Origin: Closterium sp. Naga37s-1
Taxonomy: Eukaryota; Streptophyta; Zygnematophyceae; Desmidiales; Closteriaceae
Assembly (NCBI GenBank): GCA_947471745.1
Contig: CANJKZ010000172.1
Span: 3,918,501-3,982,500 of the forward strand
Direction: 5' to 3'
DNA length: 64,000 nucleotides
The translations under genes and the position numbers were made by a program. Below are positions 32,929 through 42,873 of this stretch, piece after piece. The notes beneath the pieces are model-generated. The model saw only the letters and a list, made by a program, of their open reading frames with translations. It made no database searches and had not been told where the DNA came from. Each line of letters starts with the position of its first letter. The first letter of the stretch is position 1.

Positions 32929-35900
32929 TCAAGAAGTAAGCAAGTGAGGCCCAGTAGGCACGAGGCCTAGAACAGTACAGAAGCGCTGATGGTCACAAGG
33001 CTGAAGCGCCTTGGTGAACACATCAGCAGTGTTGGCCCGAGTGGCCACGTAACGCAGACGAAGCTGACCGCGCTGCTGCAGCTCTCGAGCAAGGAAGTAG
33101 CGCAGAGCGATATGCTTCGTTCTGTGCTCCAGTCTATGCTCCTCACACAAGGCAATGGCAGCCTTGTTGTCGACGTACAGCACTGGAGGAGAACGAGGCC
33201 GCTCTCCCAAGTCGGTCAGCAGGTAGGTGAGCCAGCGTAACTCCTGTGCAGCCATGGCTGTGGCGTAGATCTCAGCCTCACAACTGGAGCTGAGAACAGA
33301 AGACGAGCGTGTAGAACGCCAAGAAACTGAACCAGAGCCAAGGCTGAAGGTGTAACCCTGAGACGACCGCTGAGTAGCCTGGTCGTCAGCCCAAGACGCG
33401 TCTGAGTGCCCAGTGAGTACAACTCGGTCTCGTCCTCCAAGCACTAGCCCCATGCCCGACGTACTGCACAAGTAGCGCAACACCCTCTTAGCGGCATCCA
33501 TGTGCTCCTTCCGGTGACGGCCAGGAGCGACATAGCGTGCAAGGATGCTAAGAGGGTATGCAAGGTCAGGTCGAGTGCAGGTCATCAGGTACATGAGGCA
33601 GCCCACAAGCTCTGGATACGGGCCACTCGGCTCTACGGACTCATCCGAAGGCAGAGCTGAGAGCGAGTGACCGGTAGGCAGAGGAGTGGGCTGAGGCGAG
33701 GAGTACGTGAAGCAGAAGCGCTGAAAGACCTGCTGCACCATGTGTGACTGAGTCAAGGTGATGGTGCGCCGTGCTCTGTCCCGGGTGATCCGCAAGCCAA
33801 GATAGCTTGTCAGTTCACCCAGGTCTGTGCACGTGTGTCTCTTCTGCAGCTCCGACTTCACGTGGGCGAGTGCCGCAGTGTCTGCAGTGGCAAAGACCAA
33901 GTCGTCGACGTACACGAGGATGTAGAACGGCGGCAGCGAGGTGTCGGTGCGTAGAAACAGCGACGGGTCAGCAGTAGAAGGAGCGAACCCAAGAGCCGCA
34001 AGTGTAGTCCTCAGTGTGTCGTGCCACTCACGTGGCGCCTGTCGAAGACCGTAGACTGGCCGCCGGAGGCTCCACTGGGTACCAGGAGGGAACGACCCAG
34101 TGAAGCCAGGTGGGCGGCGCAGCCAGATCTCCTCGTGCAGGCTGCCCTGTAGGAAAGCAGTGCTGAAGTCAAGAGAGTGGAGCTCGTAGTCACGCTGAGC
34201 GGCGACGTGCAGCAGAACCCGAAGAGTGGTCATCTTCGGGGTCGGGGAGAAGGTCTGGAAGAAGTCAACTCCCTCTCGCTGACTGAAGCCTCGTGCAACG
34301 TAACGCGCCTTGAAGACAGGCGGAGAACCCGGCGGCCGCTTCACCCTGAAAATCCACATGCCACTGACGATGTTCGCCCCAGGTGGGGGAACCTCGTCGA
34401 CGTAGGTGCCTGTGGACTTCCAGGAAGCCATCTCTGCGTCCATGGCTGTCTGCCACTGAGAGGAGTAGGGACCCTCTATCGCCTCTGCGTAAGAGCGCGG
34501 AGTCGGGATGTCTGGTGCATCCGGGTCTCCCTCAGGGGCAACTAGCATGGACACGAGATGAGGTAAAGCAGCGGCAAAGCACTCAAACTCCTCCTGCCTG
34601 TCCTCAAGGACGTCCGTGCCAAGAGCACACTCACCCCCGACGGACGGAGGACAGACAGACTCAGACTCAGCAACTAGGCTAGCGGCGTAGTCTAGACGAC
34701 AAGTGGCAGCAAAGTCGACAAGCTCGGCAACTAAGGCAGACGCAGCAGTGGACTCAAAGGAAGGGTCAGTGACAACAGTAGCCAGGAGACGCGTGACAGT
34801 AGGACTGGCAGCACGAAGAGAGTCAGACTCAGGGTCAGCAAGAGCAGGAAGAGAGGACGCAGGAGGAGCCGGGAGAGGGACACGCTGGGGAGCAGTGGAA
34901 GGACGAAGCGCCATCTGGTGAGTGCCTGGGACAGCAGGAGGACGCTGACGCGGGACACGACGACCAGTGTGAGCAGCACGAACAGGCGACGCTCGACGAG
35001 ACTCAGGCGACGCAGGACGAGACTCAGGCTCACGACGCTCCGTAAGACCTCCAGTTGGACCAGTGTAAGGAGAAGGACCAGGGAGAGGGGAGGCAGACGG
35101 TAACTGTGACTGCGACTGGACAGACGGAGGACACTCTAAGGAGGGAGGAGGACAAGGAGGAGGAGGCTGACCAAGAACCTGCTGAAAGAGCGGAACGAAG
35201 TACGGCCGCGGCCGCGCAGCGTCTCCAGAACCAGCAGAGACACCAGCGCCAGGGTCCTCAGCACCAGCAGCAGCTCCACCTCCAGGGTCCTTAGCACCAG
35301 CAGCAGCTCCGACTCCAGGGTCCGCAGCACCAGCAGCAGCTCCAACGCCCGGGTCCTCAGCACCAGCAGCAGCTCCAACTCCAGAGTCCGCAGCACCAGC
35401 AGCACCTCCAGAAGAAGCAGCAGCTCCAGCAGCTCCAGCAGCCCCAGCACCAGCAGCACCTCCAGCAGCTCCAGCAGCACCAGCAGTACCACCAGCACCA
35501 GCAGCACCTCCAGCAGTGTCAACAGCACCAGCAGCTCCAGCACCAGCAGCACCTCCAGCAGCGCCAGAAGCACCGCCAGCAGCAGAACCTCCAGCAGCTG
35601 GGTCCGCGACACTAGGAGCGCCACTCCGAAGACTGCAGCGCCGTGCGTACCACTCTCGGAGCCGCTGGGGAGAGGGCAGCTCCCGCCTAGGAGGGGAAGC
35701 ACTAGCACCAGCTCCAGCAGTACTCCTGGCTCCAGAAGCACCTCTCCTGAGGCTGCAGTACTGTAAGTACCACTCACGCAGCTGCTGTGAGGAGAGAGCT
35801 CCTCCAGGTGTAGCACTCCCAGGCTCAGTACCTCCAGACTCAGCACCCCCAGACTCAGCACCCGCAGGCTCCGCACCCCCAGGCTCAGCAACCCCAGGCT

Positions 35901-38046
35901 CCGCACCCCCAGGCTCCGCACCCCCAGGCTCCGCACGCTCAGGCTCAGCACCCTCAGGCTCAGCACCCCTAGCAGGACGAGAGTCGACAGCTACCTCGAC
36001 AGGCTCAACCGGGTCTACCTGGGACACACCTGAGGGAGCGGCACCCTGAGGGGGGAGGGGGGCTACCACAGCAGCACCTGGCGCGAGGAAGAGAAGCGGG
36101 GGGGGAAGCGGGGCAGTGCGGTAGGGGAAGAGGCGGTAGTAGGGGACGGACTCGTCGAAAGTGACGTCCTGAGAAGGCAGGACACGGCGCGAGGTGGGGT
36201 GGTAAAACTGCCAACCAGACGCGTCCGGGACAAAGCCAAGGAAGACACAAGGAACAGCGCGGGAGGAGAGCTTGTCCGCGGACGTATCGCGAACAAAGGT
36301 TCGAGATCCCCAGACCCGAAAGCGTGACGCATCGCCAACCTCTCCTGTCCAACGCAGTGTCGGCGAAGTCTCCGGAACGGAGACACGGGGCCAGAGGTTG
36401 AGCTGATGCGCAGCGTATCGGACTGCAAACGGCCACAGAAAGTGGGGGGCAGCCGCATGGATCAAGGAGGTACGAGCGACCTCCATGACCAGGCCAATGC
36501 GGCGCTCAGCAACCCCATTCTGCTGTGGAGAGGCCGGGAGCGTGAACGACTGGCGGATGCCGTGCTCCGCATAGTAGGCTGCCAAGAGGTCGGAGGAGAA
36601 CTCACCACCTCTGTCAGAGTGCAAGCGCAGGACAGGAAAGTCCGAGTGGAAACGCTCGCTGAGCTGGAGACGAGAAACGCTGATCCAAGGGATCAAAACA
36701 TCAGGGACCTCACCCTTGGTGCGCAAGGGGAAGACCGTGGTGTAGCGCGAGTAGTCGTCAACAACTATCAGGAAGTACCTCTCCTGACCCTGACCACGGA
36801 CGCGGGCTGGGCCCCACACGTCCATGTGGAGCGTCTGCAAGGGAGCAGTCGTCGGGGGAAACGAGGAGGAGTGAGGAGCGGCGCGCTGCCGCCCCTCGAC
36901 ACAGGGAAGACAGGGAGGAGCAGGCGAGGGTGGGAGGGGAGGGAGAACCCTGGGAAGACCAGAGACAAGGTACCGTTTGTGCATGGCACGAAGGCGCTGC
37001 ACGGACGGGTGACCAAGTCGGTGGTGCCAGAGGACGGTCTCGTGCGCCAGAGAGCGACACGAGCAGGGGGCCGACAGCTGACCTGACGCAGACGCAGACG
37101 CAGCTACCTGAGGGGACTCAGTGGTCAGTGTGTACAGGTCCGACCCCGGCTGCCGAGTGAAGGTAGCCAGGTGACGGCCCGTCCGAGCACACGTGCAGTG
37201 TGTCACGCGCTCGTAGGCAGGGGTGAACTGGTGAACACCCCCGTCCTGGAGCGCACAGCCCGCCACCAAGTTCGTAGAGAACGAGGGGAGGTGGAGACCT
37301 GACAGTGTGCCCGACGGGACCGCAGGACAAGGAAGGATAGTGGAGGAGGTCGCAATGACCGGACCCCCAGAGGGGTCAGCGAGGGAGACAGCAACTGGCC
37401 GAGCAAGCGGCTCAAGGGCAGTGCGGTCACGAAAGAAACAGCGAGAAGCACCTGAGTCCAGAGTGAAGGTGTGCAGTGCCTCAGTCGACTCAGTACCAGG
37501 AGGCGCAGACTCACTAGCACCTAGAGCAGCAGCCTCACCAGCACCTGGGGTAGCAGACACGCGAGTACCGGGAGTGGTAGCCTCACCAGCACCTAGGGCA
37601 ACAGACGCACTAGCACCTAGAGCGGCAGCCTCACTCACAGGACACGGCAGCTGCACCTGTCCACTACCAGAAGCTCCCGAACGACGCACTCCAGAGCGAC
37701 TACCACTACGGCCACCCCGACAGCCCCAACTGGCGTACCACTCACGAAGCTGCTGGGGCGAAAGAGGACACGGCAGCTGCACCTGTCCACTACCAGAAGC
37801 TCCCGACCGACCCACTCCAGAGCGACTACCACTACGGCCACCCCGACAGCCCCAACTAGCGTACCACGCACGAAGCTGCTGGGGCGAAAGAGGACACGGC
37901 AGCTGCACCTGTCCACTACCAGAAGCTCCCGACCGACCCACTCCAGAGCGACTACCACTACGGCCACCCCGACAGCCCCAACTAGCGTACCACTCACGCA
38001 GCTGCTGGGGCGTGAGGGACTCACGCGCACGGCCCTGGAGCTGCAT
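32929..38046 (-). CDS. copia D polyprotein: protease-integrase-RT-RNase H
   Basis: A 1705-aa intact ORF. ATG 38,046 is the first start; an in-frame TAG lies four codons upstream. Residues about 10-140 are three 42-aa repeats containing QQLREWYASWG. Protease: TLDSGASRCFF near 198. The pre-integrase zinc region has HHRLGHPS near 335 and CLPCVEG. Integrase at about 405-560 has MDVWGPARV, HSDRGGEF and NGVAERR (D, D, E present). A 400-residue linker of GAEPGGAEP and GAAGGA type follows, with REWYLQYCS and REWYARRCS. RT begins near 1180 (QWQTAMDAEMASWKS), with YVDD near 1380. RNase H ends the protein (CEAEIYATAM, DNKAAIALC, HRTKHIALRYF). All catalytic residues look intact. Gag (UBN2 plus CCHC) is not in this ORF. 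Confidence 0.93.
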   Translation of the reverse strand: MQLQGRARESLTPQQLREWYASWGCRGGRSGSRSGVGRSGASGSGQVQLPCPLSPQQLRAWYASWGCRGGRSGSRSGVGRSGASGSGQVQLPCPLSPQQLREWYASWGCRGGRSGSRSGVRRSGASGSGQVQLPCPVSEAAALGASASVALGAGEATTPGTRVSATPGAGEAAALGASESAPPGTESTEALHTFTLDSGASRCFFRDRTALEPLARPVAVSLADPSGGPVIATSSTILPCPAVPSGTLSGLHLPSFSTNLVAGCALQDGGVHQFTPAYERVTHCTCARTGRHLATFTRQPGSDLYTLTTESPQVAASASASGQLSAPCSCRSLAHETVLWHHRLGHPSVQRLRAMHKRYLVSGLPRVLPPLPPSPAPPCLPCVEGRQRAAPHSSSFPPTTAPLQTLHMDVWGPARVRGQGQERYFLIVVDDYSRYTTVFPLRTKGEVPDVLIPWISVSRLQLSERFHSDFPVLRLHSDRGGEFSSDLLAAYYAEHGIRQSFTLPASPQQNGVAERRIGLVMEVARTSLIHAAAPHFLWPFAVRYAAHQLNLWPRVSVPETSPTLRWTGEVGDASRFRVWGSRTFVRDTSADKLSSRAVPCVFLGFVPDASGWQFYHPTSRRVLPSQDVTFDESVPYYRLFPYRTAPLPPPLLFLAPGAAVVAPLPPQGAAPSGVSQVDPVEPVEVAVDSRPARGAEPEGAEPERAEPGGAEPGGAEPGVAEPGGAEPAGAESGGAESGGTEPGSATPGGALSSQQLREWYLQYCSLRRGASGARSTAGAGASASPPRRELPSPQRLREWYARRCSLRSGAPSVADPAAGGSAAGGASGAAGGAAGAGAAGAVDTAGGAAGAGGTAGAAGAAGGAAGAGAAGAAGAAASSGGAAGAADSGVGAAAGAEDPGVGAAAGAADPGVGAAAGAKDPGGGAAAGAEDPGAGVSAGSGDAARPRPYFVPLFQQVLGQPPPPCPPPSLECPPSVQSQSQLPSASPLPGPSPYTGPTGGLTERREPESRPASPESRRASPVRAAHTGRRVPRQRPPAVPGTHQMALRPSTAPQRVPLPAPPASSLPALADPESDSLRAASPTVTRLLATVVTDPSFESTAASALVAELVDFAATCRLDYAASLVAESESVCPPSVGGECALGTDVLEDRQEEFECFAAALPHLVSMLVAPEGDPDAPDIPTPRSYAEAIEGPYSSQWQTAMDAEMASWKSTGTYVDEVPPPGANIVSGMWIFRVKRPPGSPPVFKARYVARGFSQREGVDFFQTFSPTPKMTTLRVLLHVAAQRDYELHSLDFSTAFLQGSLHEEIWLRRPPGFTGSFPPGTQWSLRRPVYGLRQAPREWHDTLRTTLAALGFAPSTADPSLFLRTDTSLPPFYILVYVDDLVFATADTAALAHVKSELQKRHTCTDLGELTSYLGLRITRDRARRTITLTQSHMVQQVFQRFCFTYSSPQPTPLPTGHSLSALPSDESVEPSGPYPELVGCLMYLMTCTRPDLAYPLSILARYVAPGRHRKEHMDAAKRVLRYLCSTSGMGLVLGGRDRVVLTGHSDASWADDQATQRSSQGYTFSLGSGSVSWRSTRSSSVLSSSCEAEIYATAMAAQELRWLTYLLTDLGERPRSPPVLYVDNKAAIALCEEHRLEHRTKHIALRYFLARELQQRGQLRLRYVATRANTADVFTKALQPCDHQRFCTVLGLVPTGPHLLTS
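37640..38020 (-). repeat. three tandem 126-bp coding repeats at the N-terminus of copia D pol
   Basis: Three consecutive units of 42 codons. Each begins QQLR(E/A)WYASWG, continues with a Gly/Ser/Arg-rich CRGGRSGSRSG segment and ends QVQLPCP. Differences between units are few (REWY or RAWY, GVGRS or GVRRS), so the expansion looks recent. Confidence 0.9.
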
Positions 38047-39450
38047 CTGGCCACGCTAGAAGCAGCAGTAGTAGCAGTAGCGGCAGTAACAGCAGTAACA
38101 GCAGGAGCAGTAGCAGTGGGAGTAGAAAAGGCAGTAGCAGCAGTAGCAGCGGTAGCAGTGCTGGCAGGGCAATGCTCACCAGTGGTCGGCGCGGCAGGCG
38201 CAAGACGGTGGCGACAGCGGGGCCGCTACAACTGCAGGGCGGGGCCGGGCCGCAGCAGGGAGCTCCGCGGCAGCTGCTGCACGGCGAGGCCGGGCCGCGA
38301 CGGCAGCTGCTCCAGGTGCCAGGGGCGGCTGCTGCAGTGGCGGCTGCTCCAGGGGCCAGGGGCGGCTGCTGCAGCGGTGGTTGCTCCAGGGGCCAGGGGC
38401 GGCTGCTGCAGGGGCGGCTGCTCCAGGGGCGAGGGGCGGCTCCTGCAGTGGCGGCTGCTCCAGTGGCCAGGGGCGGCTGCTCCAGAGGCCAGGCGCGGAT
38501 TAGGTCAGGGCGACGCGGCGAGCAGGGCGACGCGGCGGGCAGGTGGCGACGCCGCGGGCAGGGCGACGTGGCGGGAAGGTGACGACGCCGCGGGCAGGGC
38601 GACGCGGCGAGCAGGTGACGACGCCGCGAGCAGGGCGACGCGGCGGGCAGGGCGACGCGGCGAGCAGGTGACGACGCCGCGAGCAGGGCGACGCCGCGAG
38701 CAGGTGGCGACGCCGCGGGCAGGGCGACGCGGCGAGCAGGTGACGACGCCGCGGGCAGGCGACGACGCCGCGGGCAGGCGACGACGCCGCGGGCAGGCGA
38801 CGACGTCGCGGGCAGGGGCTACGTCGCGGGCAGGCGACGACGCCGCAGGCAGGCGACGACGCCGCGGGCAGGCGACGACGCCGCGGGCAGGCGACGACGC
38901 CGCGGGCAGGGGCTACGTCGCGGGCAGGTGACGACGCCGCGGGCAGGCGGCGACGCCGCGGGCAGGGCGATGCGGCGGGCGGCGAGAGCCTGCAGGGGCG
39001 GCGCGCGGTCGGGCAGAGGTTGCGCGCGGGCCTGACGAGCCTGCAGGGGCGGCTCTCGGGCCTGACGGGCCTGCAGAGGCGGCTCGGGGGGGGCCTGACG
39101 GGTCTGCAGAGGCGGCTCGGGGGCCTGACGGACCTGCAGGGGCGGCTCGAGGGCGCACGAGAGCGCTCGAGGGCGCACGAGGGCGCACGAGGGCGCACGA
39201 GGGCGCACGAGGGCGCACGAGGGCGCACGAGGGTGCATGAGGGCGCACGAGGGCGCACGAAGGCGCACGAAGGCGCACTAGCAGAGAAAGGCGCACGAGG
39301 GCGCACGAGGGCGCACGAGGGCGCACGAGGGCGCACGAAGGCGCACTAGCAGAGAAAGGCGCACGAGGGCGCACGTAAGGTAGGGCGCACGAGGGTGCTT
39401 CTAGCGGAATAGTGGGCCCATAGTAGAAAGCGGTCCTAGGTAGCAACCTA
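38047..39450 (-). repeat. GC-rich tandem-repeat region in the place of gag (copia D)
   Basis: From the primer site inward, 39,165-39,390 is built of a 10-bp unit (gagggcgcac on the plus strand). 38,510-38,990 consists of degenerate repeats of 'gcgacgacgccgcgggcag' type, and 38,280-38,490 of 'ggcggctgctccaggggc' type. 38,060-38,160 is an 'agcagtagcagtag' array. Minus-strand frames through it give only simple-sequence peptide (RPRAPSCALV repeats) with no capsid or zinc-knuckle signature. It may act as a long 5' UTR. Confidence 0.85.
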
Positions 39451-39464
39451 GGCTCGTGATACCA
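39451..39464 (-). other. primer binding site of copia D
   Basis: The minus strand reads TGGTATCACGAGCC immediately inside the 5' LTR. It matches the copia consensus for initiator tRNA-Met (TGGTATCAGAGCC) with a one-base insertion. Confidence 0.8.
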
Positions 39465-39600
39465 TGTTAGAATCTAGAATAGAACGAGAATGAATGAAAC
39501 TAGGTAGGAGGGGGATACAAGTAGGAAACCCTAACAAAGCTGTACCCCCTAAGGCTAAACCCACTATAGCCTACACAATATGAACATATAATGTTTGACA
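39465..39600 (-). repeat. copia D 5' LTR
   Basis: 136 bp, identical by eye to 32,564-32,699, followed on the plus strand by GAGTG (39,601-39,605), the duplicated target. Confidence 0.95.
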
Positions 39601-41298
39601 GAGTGTGCTCTTGGCACGGACGTCCTTGAGGATAGGCAGGAGGACCTTGAGTGTCTTGCCGCCGCTGCGCCTCATCTCGTGGCCATGCTGCTTGCCCCTG
39701 AGGGAGACCCGGATGCACTAGACATCCCGACCCCGCGCTCTTACGCTGAGGCGATCGCGGGTGAGTACTCCTCTCAGTGGCAGACAGCCATGGACGCAGA
39801 GATGGCATCCAGGAAGTCCACAGGCACGTACGTCGACGAGGTTCCCCCTCCTAGGGCGAACATCGTCAGTGGCATGTGGATTTTCAGGGTGAAGCGGCCG
39901 CCGGGTTCTCCGCCTGTCTTCAAGGCTCGTTATGTTGCTCGAGGTTTCAGTCAGCGAGAGGGAGTTGACTTCTTCCAGACTTTCTCCCCCACCCCGAAGA
40001 TGACCACTCTTCGGGTTCTGCTGCACGTCGCCGCTCAGCGTGACTACGAGCTCCACTGTCTTGACTTCAGCACTGCTTTCCTACAGGGCAGCCTGCACGA
40101 GGAGATCTGGCTGCGCCGCCCACCTGGCTTCACTGGGTCGTTCCCTCCTGGTACCCAGTGGAGCCTCCGGCGGCCGGTCTACGGTCTCCGCCAGGCGCCA
40201 CGTGAGTGGCACGACACACTGAGGACGACACTTGCGGCTCTTGGGTTTGCTCCTTCGACTGCTGACCCGTCGCTGTTTCTGCGCACCGACACTTCGCTGC
40301 CGCCGTTCTACGTTCTCGTGTACGTCGACGACTTGGTCTTTGCCACTGCTGACACTGAGGCTCTCGCCTTGGTGAAGTCGGAGTTGCAGAAGAGACACAC
40401 GTGCACAGACCTGGGTGAGCTGACAAGCTATCTTGGCTTGCGGATCACCCGGGACAGAGCACGCCGCACCATCACACTGACTCAGTCACACATGGTGCAG
40501 CAGGTCCTTCAGTGCTTCGGCTTCACCTGGTCCTCGGCACAGGCCACTCCTCTGGCTACAGGTCACTCGCTCTTAGCTCCACCTTCGGATGAGTCCGTAG
40601 AGCCGAGTGGTCCTTACCCAGAGCTAGTGGGCTGCCTCATGTACCTGATGACCTGCACTCGTCCTGACCTTGCGTACCCTCTTGGCCTTCTGGCTCGCTA
40701 CGTGGCTCCTGGTCGGCACCGAAAGGTGCACATGGATGCTGCTAAGAGGGTACTACGCTACTTGTGCAGTACATCGGGCATGGGGCTCGTGCTTGGAGGA
40801 CGGAGCAACGTAGTCCTCACTGGCCACTCAGACGCTTCTTGGGTTGACGACCAGGCTACGCAGCGGTCGTCACAGGGTTACACCTTCAGTCTTGGCTCTG
40901 GCTCTGTTTCTTGGCGGTCTACACGCTCGTCTTCTGTTCTCAACTCTAGTTGTGAGGCTGAGATCTACGCCACAGCCATGGCTGCACAGGAATAACGCTG
41001 GCTCACCTACCTGCTGACCGACCTGGGATAGCGGCCTCGTTCTCCTCCAATTCTGTACGTAGACAACAAGGCCGCCATTGCCTTGTGTCAGGAGCACAGA
41101 CTGGAGCACAGAACGAAGCACATCGCTCTGCGTTACTTCCTGGCTCGAGAGTTGCAGCAGCGGGGTCAGCTTCGCCTTGCTCACATGGCCACTCGGGCCA
41201 ACACTGCTAATATATTCACCAAGGCACTTCCGTCTGGTGACCATCAGCGCTTTTGTACTTTGTTGGGCCTTGTGCCTACGTTTCCACACTTGCTGTAG
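39601..41298 (+). pseudogene. copia C reverse transcriptase-RNase H segment
   Basis: Resumes at the duplicated GAGTG, in frame with ECALGTDVLEDRQ. RT has QWQTAMDAEMASRKS, FKARYVARGFSQREGVDF and VYVDDLVFAT (active site intact). RNase H is broken by two in-frame stops: TAA 40,993-40,995 (copia D has a Leu codon after AAQE) and a TAG at about 41,029 (copia D has Glu). The frame then continues with DNKAAIALCQEHRL, RTKHIALRYF and ANTANIFTKAL to a stop at 41,298. With the C-run frameshift and two insertions it is dead. Confidence 0.88.
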
Positions 41299-41540
41299 TC
41301 TCTGCTTGTACTGTGATTTATATATATATACCTGCATGCTTGCTCTTGCTAGATAGAGATCACTGTGCTGTTCTTGTTGTTTATATACCTCTGTATGTGG
41401 ACTGGCCTTGTGGCCGTTTGCTTGTGCTCAGTGTGTGTGGTGACATTGTGATCCACCCTGAGCTGTGTTTTGTTTCTTCTCTTGACTGGTCTTTTGACCA
41501 TTGCTTGCTCTGGCTATCCCCCATTTCGCCTATGGGGGTG

Positions 41541-41673
41541 TGTCAAAACATATGCATATTCTTATCTAGGCTATATTGGGGCTAGCCTTAGGGGGTACAG
41601 AAACATTCTCGACACTCTAGTCTTGTACCCCAACCTTGACCTAATCCATACATTCTTGTCTTAAGTCTTGACA
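41541..41673 (+). repeat. 3' LTR of copia C
   Basis: It starts TGTCAAAACATATGC directly after the purine tract tatgggggtg and ends GTCTTGACA, about 133 bp. Its layout matches the copia D LTR (a 'ttagggggtaca' block in the middle) but the sequence has diverged. The right boundary is inferred from the CA end and length, since no second copy is present. Confidence 0.7.
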
Positions 41674-42873
41674 TGGAGGTCCACTTGTACCATGATAAGG
41701 CTTTACCGAAACCATAAGATGTAATCTGAAAAAAAAAAAAAATGGAACTATAGTTTTGGCTCGGTGCAGTTTTTGTTAGAATAATAATAATAATAAATAA
41801 ATAAATAACTGGATTCATGCAAAATTCATAGATGGCAGGGAAGAAAGCCACTTTGTAAGCAAAGGTTGATTCGAGGTAGGTCTACCTACATAGGTGAAGT
41901 TAGGTTCTCTACTGCAGTGTCGTTGTACGTAAGTCATTAAAGTTATTCCATTTGGTAATTATGCTCATAATTCTGCAAGGGAAAAGAACAGGAAAAACTA
42001 CCAAAACCGAGTCAGTCTATGCGGAAACAGCGTTACCAGGGAAGCTGTCCAGCAAGGGCGTGCCAAACCTTGTCACACACAGACGCTGAACCGCGCCGCC
42101 TTTAATTGCAGCTGTCACTGTACAACAGCGAGCTCTTCTCGTTATGGCGAGGTTTCCGCCACAAGCACATTCTCCTTCATTTCAAGGGTATCCAACTGAA
42201 GCATCGTGACAAGGCTTGACGAAGTTGGCCAAAGCGTGTGCTCGTGTGGGTTTTGCCCAGGGCAGACGAAGCGAGAGATTTAGACGAAACGGGTTACTGC
42301 ATTTCCGCAGTGTGGTTTGCGAGACGGACATGCTGGTCTCCTCCGCACCGTGGCCCGCGGGGTAACTCGCCGAGGCGCTACTTCACAATACGCACACGGC
42401 GGCTCGAGATGTCCAGCTCTTCAGCACTCATTCTTGTTCTTGCCAGCGGAAGGGCGAATGCAAGCAAGGACAGAGGTGCAATCTATCGTCTTTGTCCACC
42501 ATCCTATGAGGCTCGCTTTGCCAGGGTTTGGTCAAGACTAGTGAGCGACACTTGGCAAAAGCACGAGGGAAGAGTGGCAGGCAAAATTTGTGATTTGCCG
42601 TCATGTGCACCCCCTCCCACTTTGTCGTAAGAAAGGATGGCGTAGACGTCATCAGTGTAGATCCAGCAACGCCGGGGTGTCCAGCTCCATGCATTCTGTG
42701 AACAGCACATGTTGAAGAGTCAAGTTCATCCGCGCTCGTGTCACCTTCAATCACGCAGCGCACTAAAAATTCGTTCAGATTACTTCAATCCAGCCCTGGA
42801 TTCGCTTATCTCTGTCGAGAAAATACCGTCGCTACAGATTCCCGCGTGAGAGGCGTCGCTCGAGCGCGTGTGA
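41674..42873. other. intergenic region upstream of the hexapeptide-repeat gene
   Basis: No supported gene. It holds a run of 13 A near 41,730 and an (ATA/AATA)n patch at about 41,780-41,805. A 130-codon frame at 42,238-42,630 has no family signature and was not called. The last few hundred bases may be promoter and 5' UTR of the gene starting at 42,874. Confidence 0.5.

Larger units (their letters stand above)
32564..39600 (-). mobile_element. complete Ty1/copia element D, recent nested insertion
   Basis: 7037 bp with two 136-bp LTRs identical by eye (32,564-32,699 and 39,465-39,600), in sense TGTCAAACATT...ATTCTAACA. It is flanked by the 5-bp duplication GAGTG (32,559-32,563 and 39,601-39,605), inserted into the RT N-terminal coding region of copia C in the opposite orientation. 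The primer site TGGTATCACGAGCC (39,464-39,451, minus) follows the 5' LTR; the purine tract atgggggtg (32,700-32,709) precedes the 3' LTR. One long pol ORF is intact. The 1.4 kb between primer site and ORF is GC-rich tandem repeat, with no gag recognised. LTR identity indicates a very recent insertion. Confidence 0.95.
26841..41673 (+). mobile_element. Ty1/copia element C (rearranged host element, twice invaded)
   Basis: A plus-strand copia whose parts remain in order once two inserted elements are set aside: gag C-terminus, protease and integrase (27,354-29,609), linker (to 30,217), linker and RT N-terminus (31,782-32,563), RT-RNase H (39,606-41,298), 3' UTR, polypurine tract tatgggggtg (41,531-41,540) and 3' LTR. 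The 5' LTR and start are missing. The left end carries a duplicated piece of its own integrase and linker joined to a non-LTR leader. Target-site duplications of both inserts match its sequence. Confidence 0.9.

Noticed and set aside
38500-39446. Minus-strand frames (up to 278 codons) in the copia D 5' region as a possible gag
   Set aside because: They consist only of tandem simple peptide (RPRAPSCALV, PARGVV) with no capsid or zinc-knuckle feature, so they are not called as a gene.
42238-42630. 130-codon plus-strand frame upstream of the hexapeptide-repeat gene
   Set aside because: No domain, no homology I can recognise, and no splice continuity. It is treated as intergenic.
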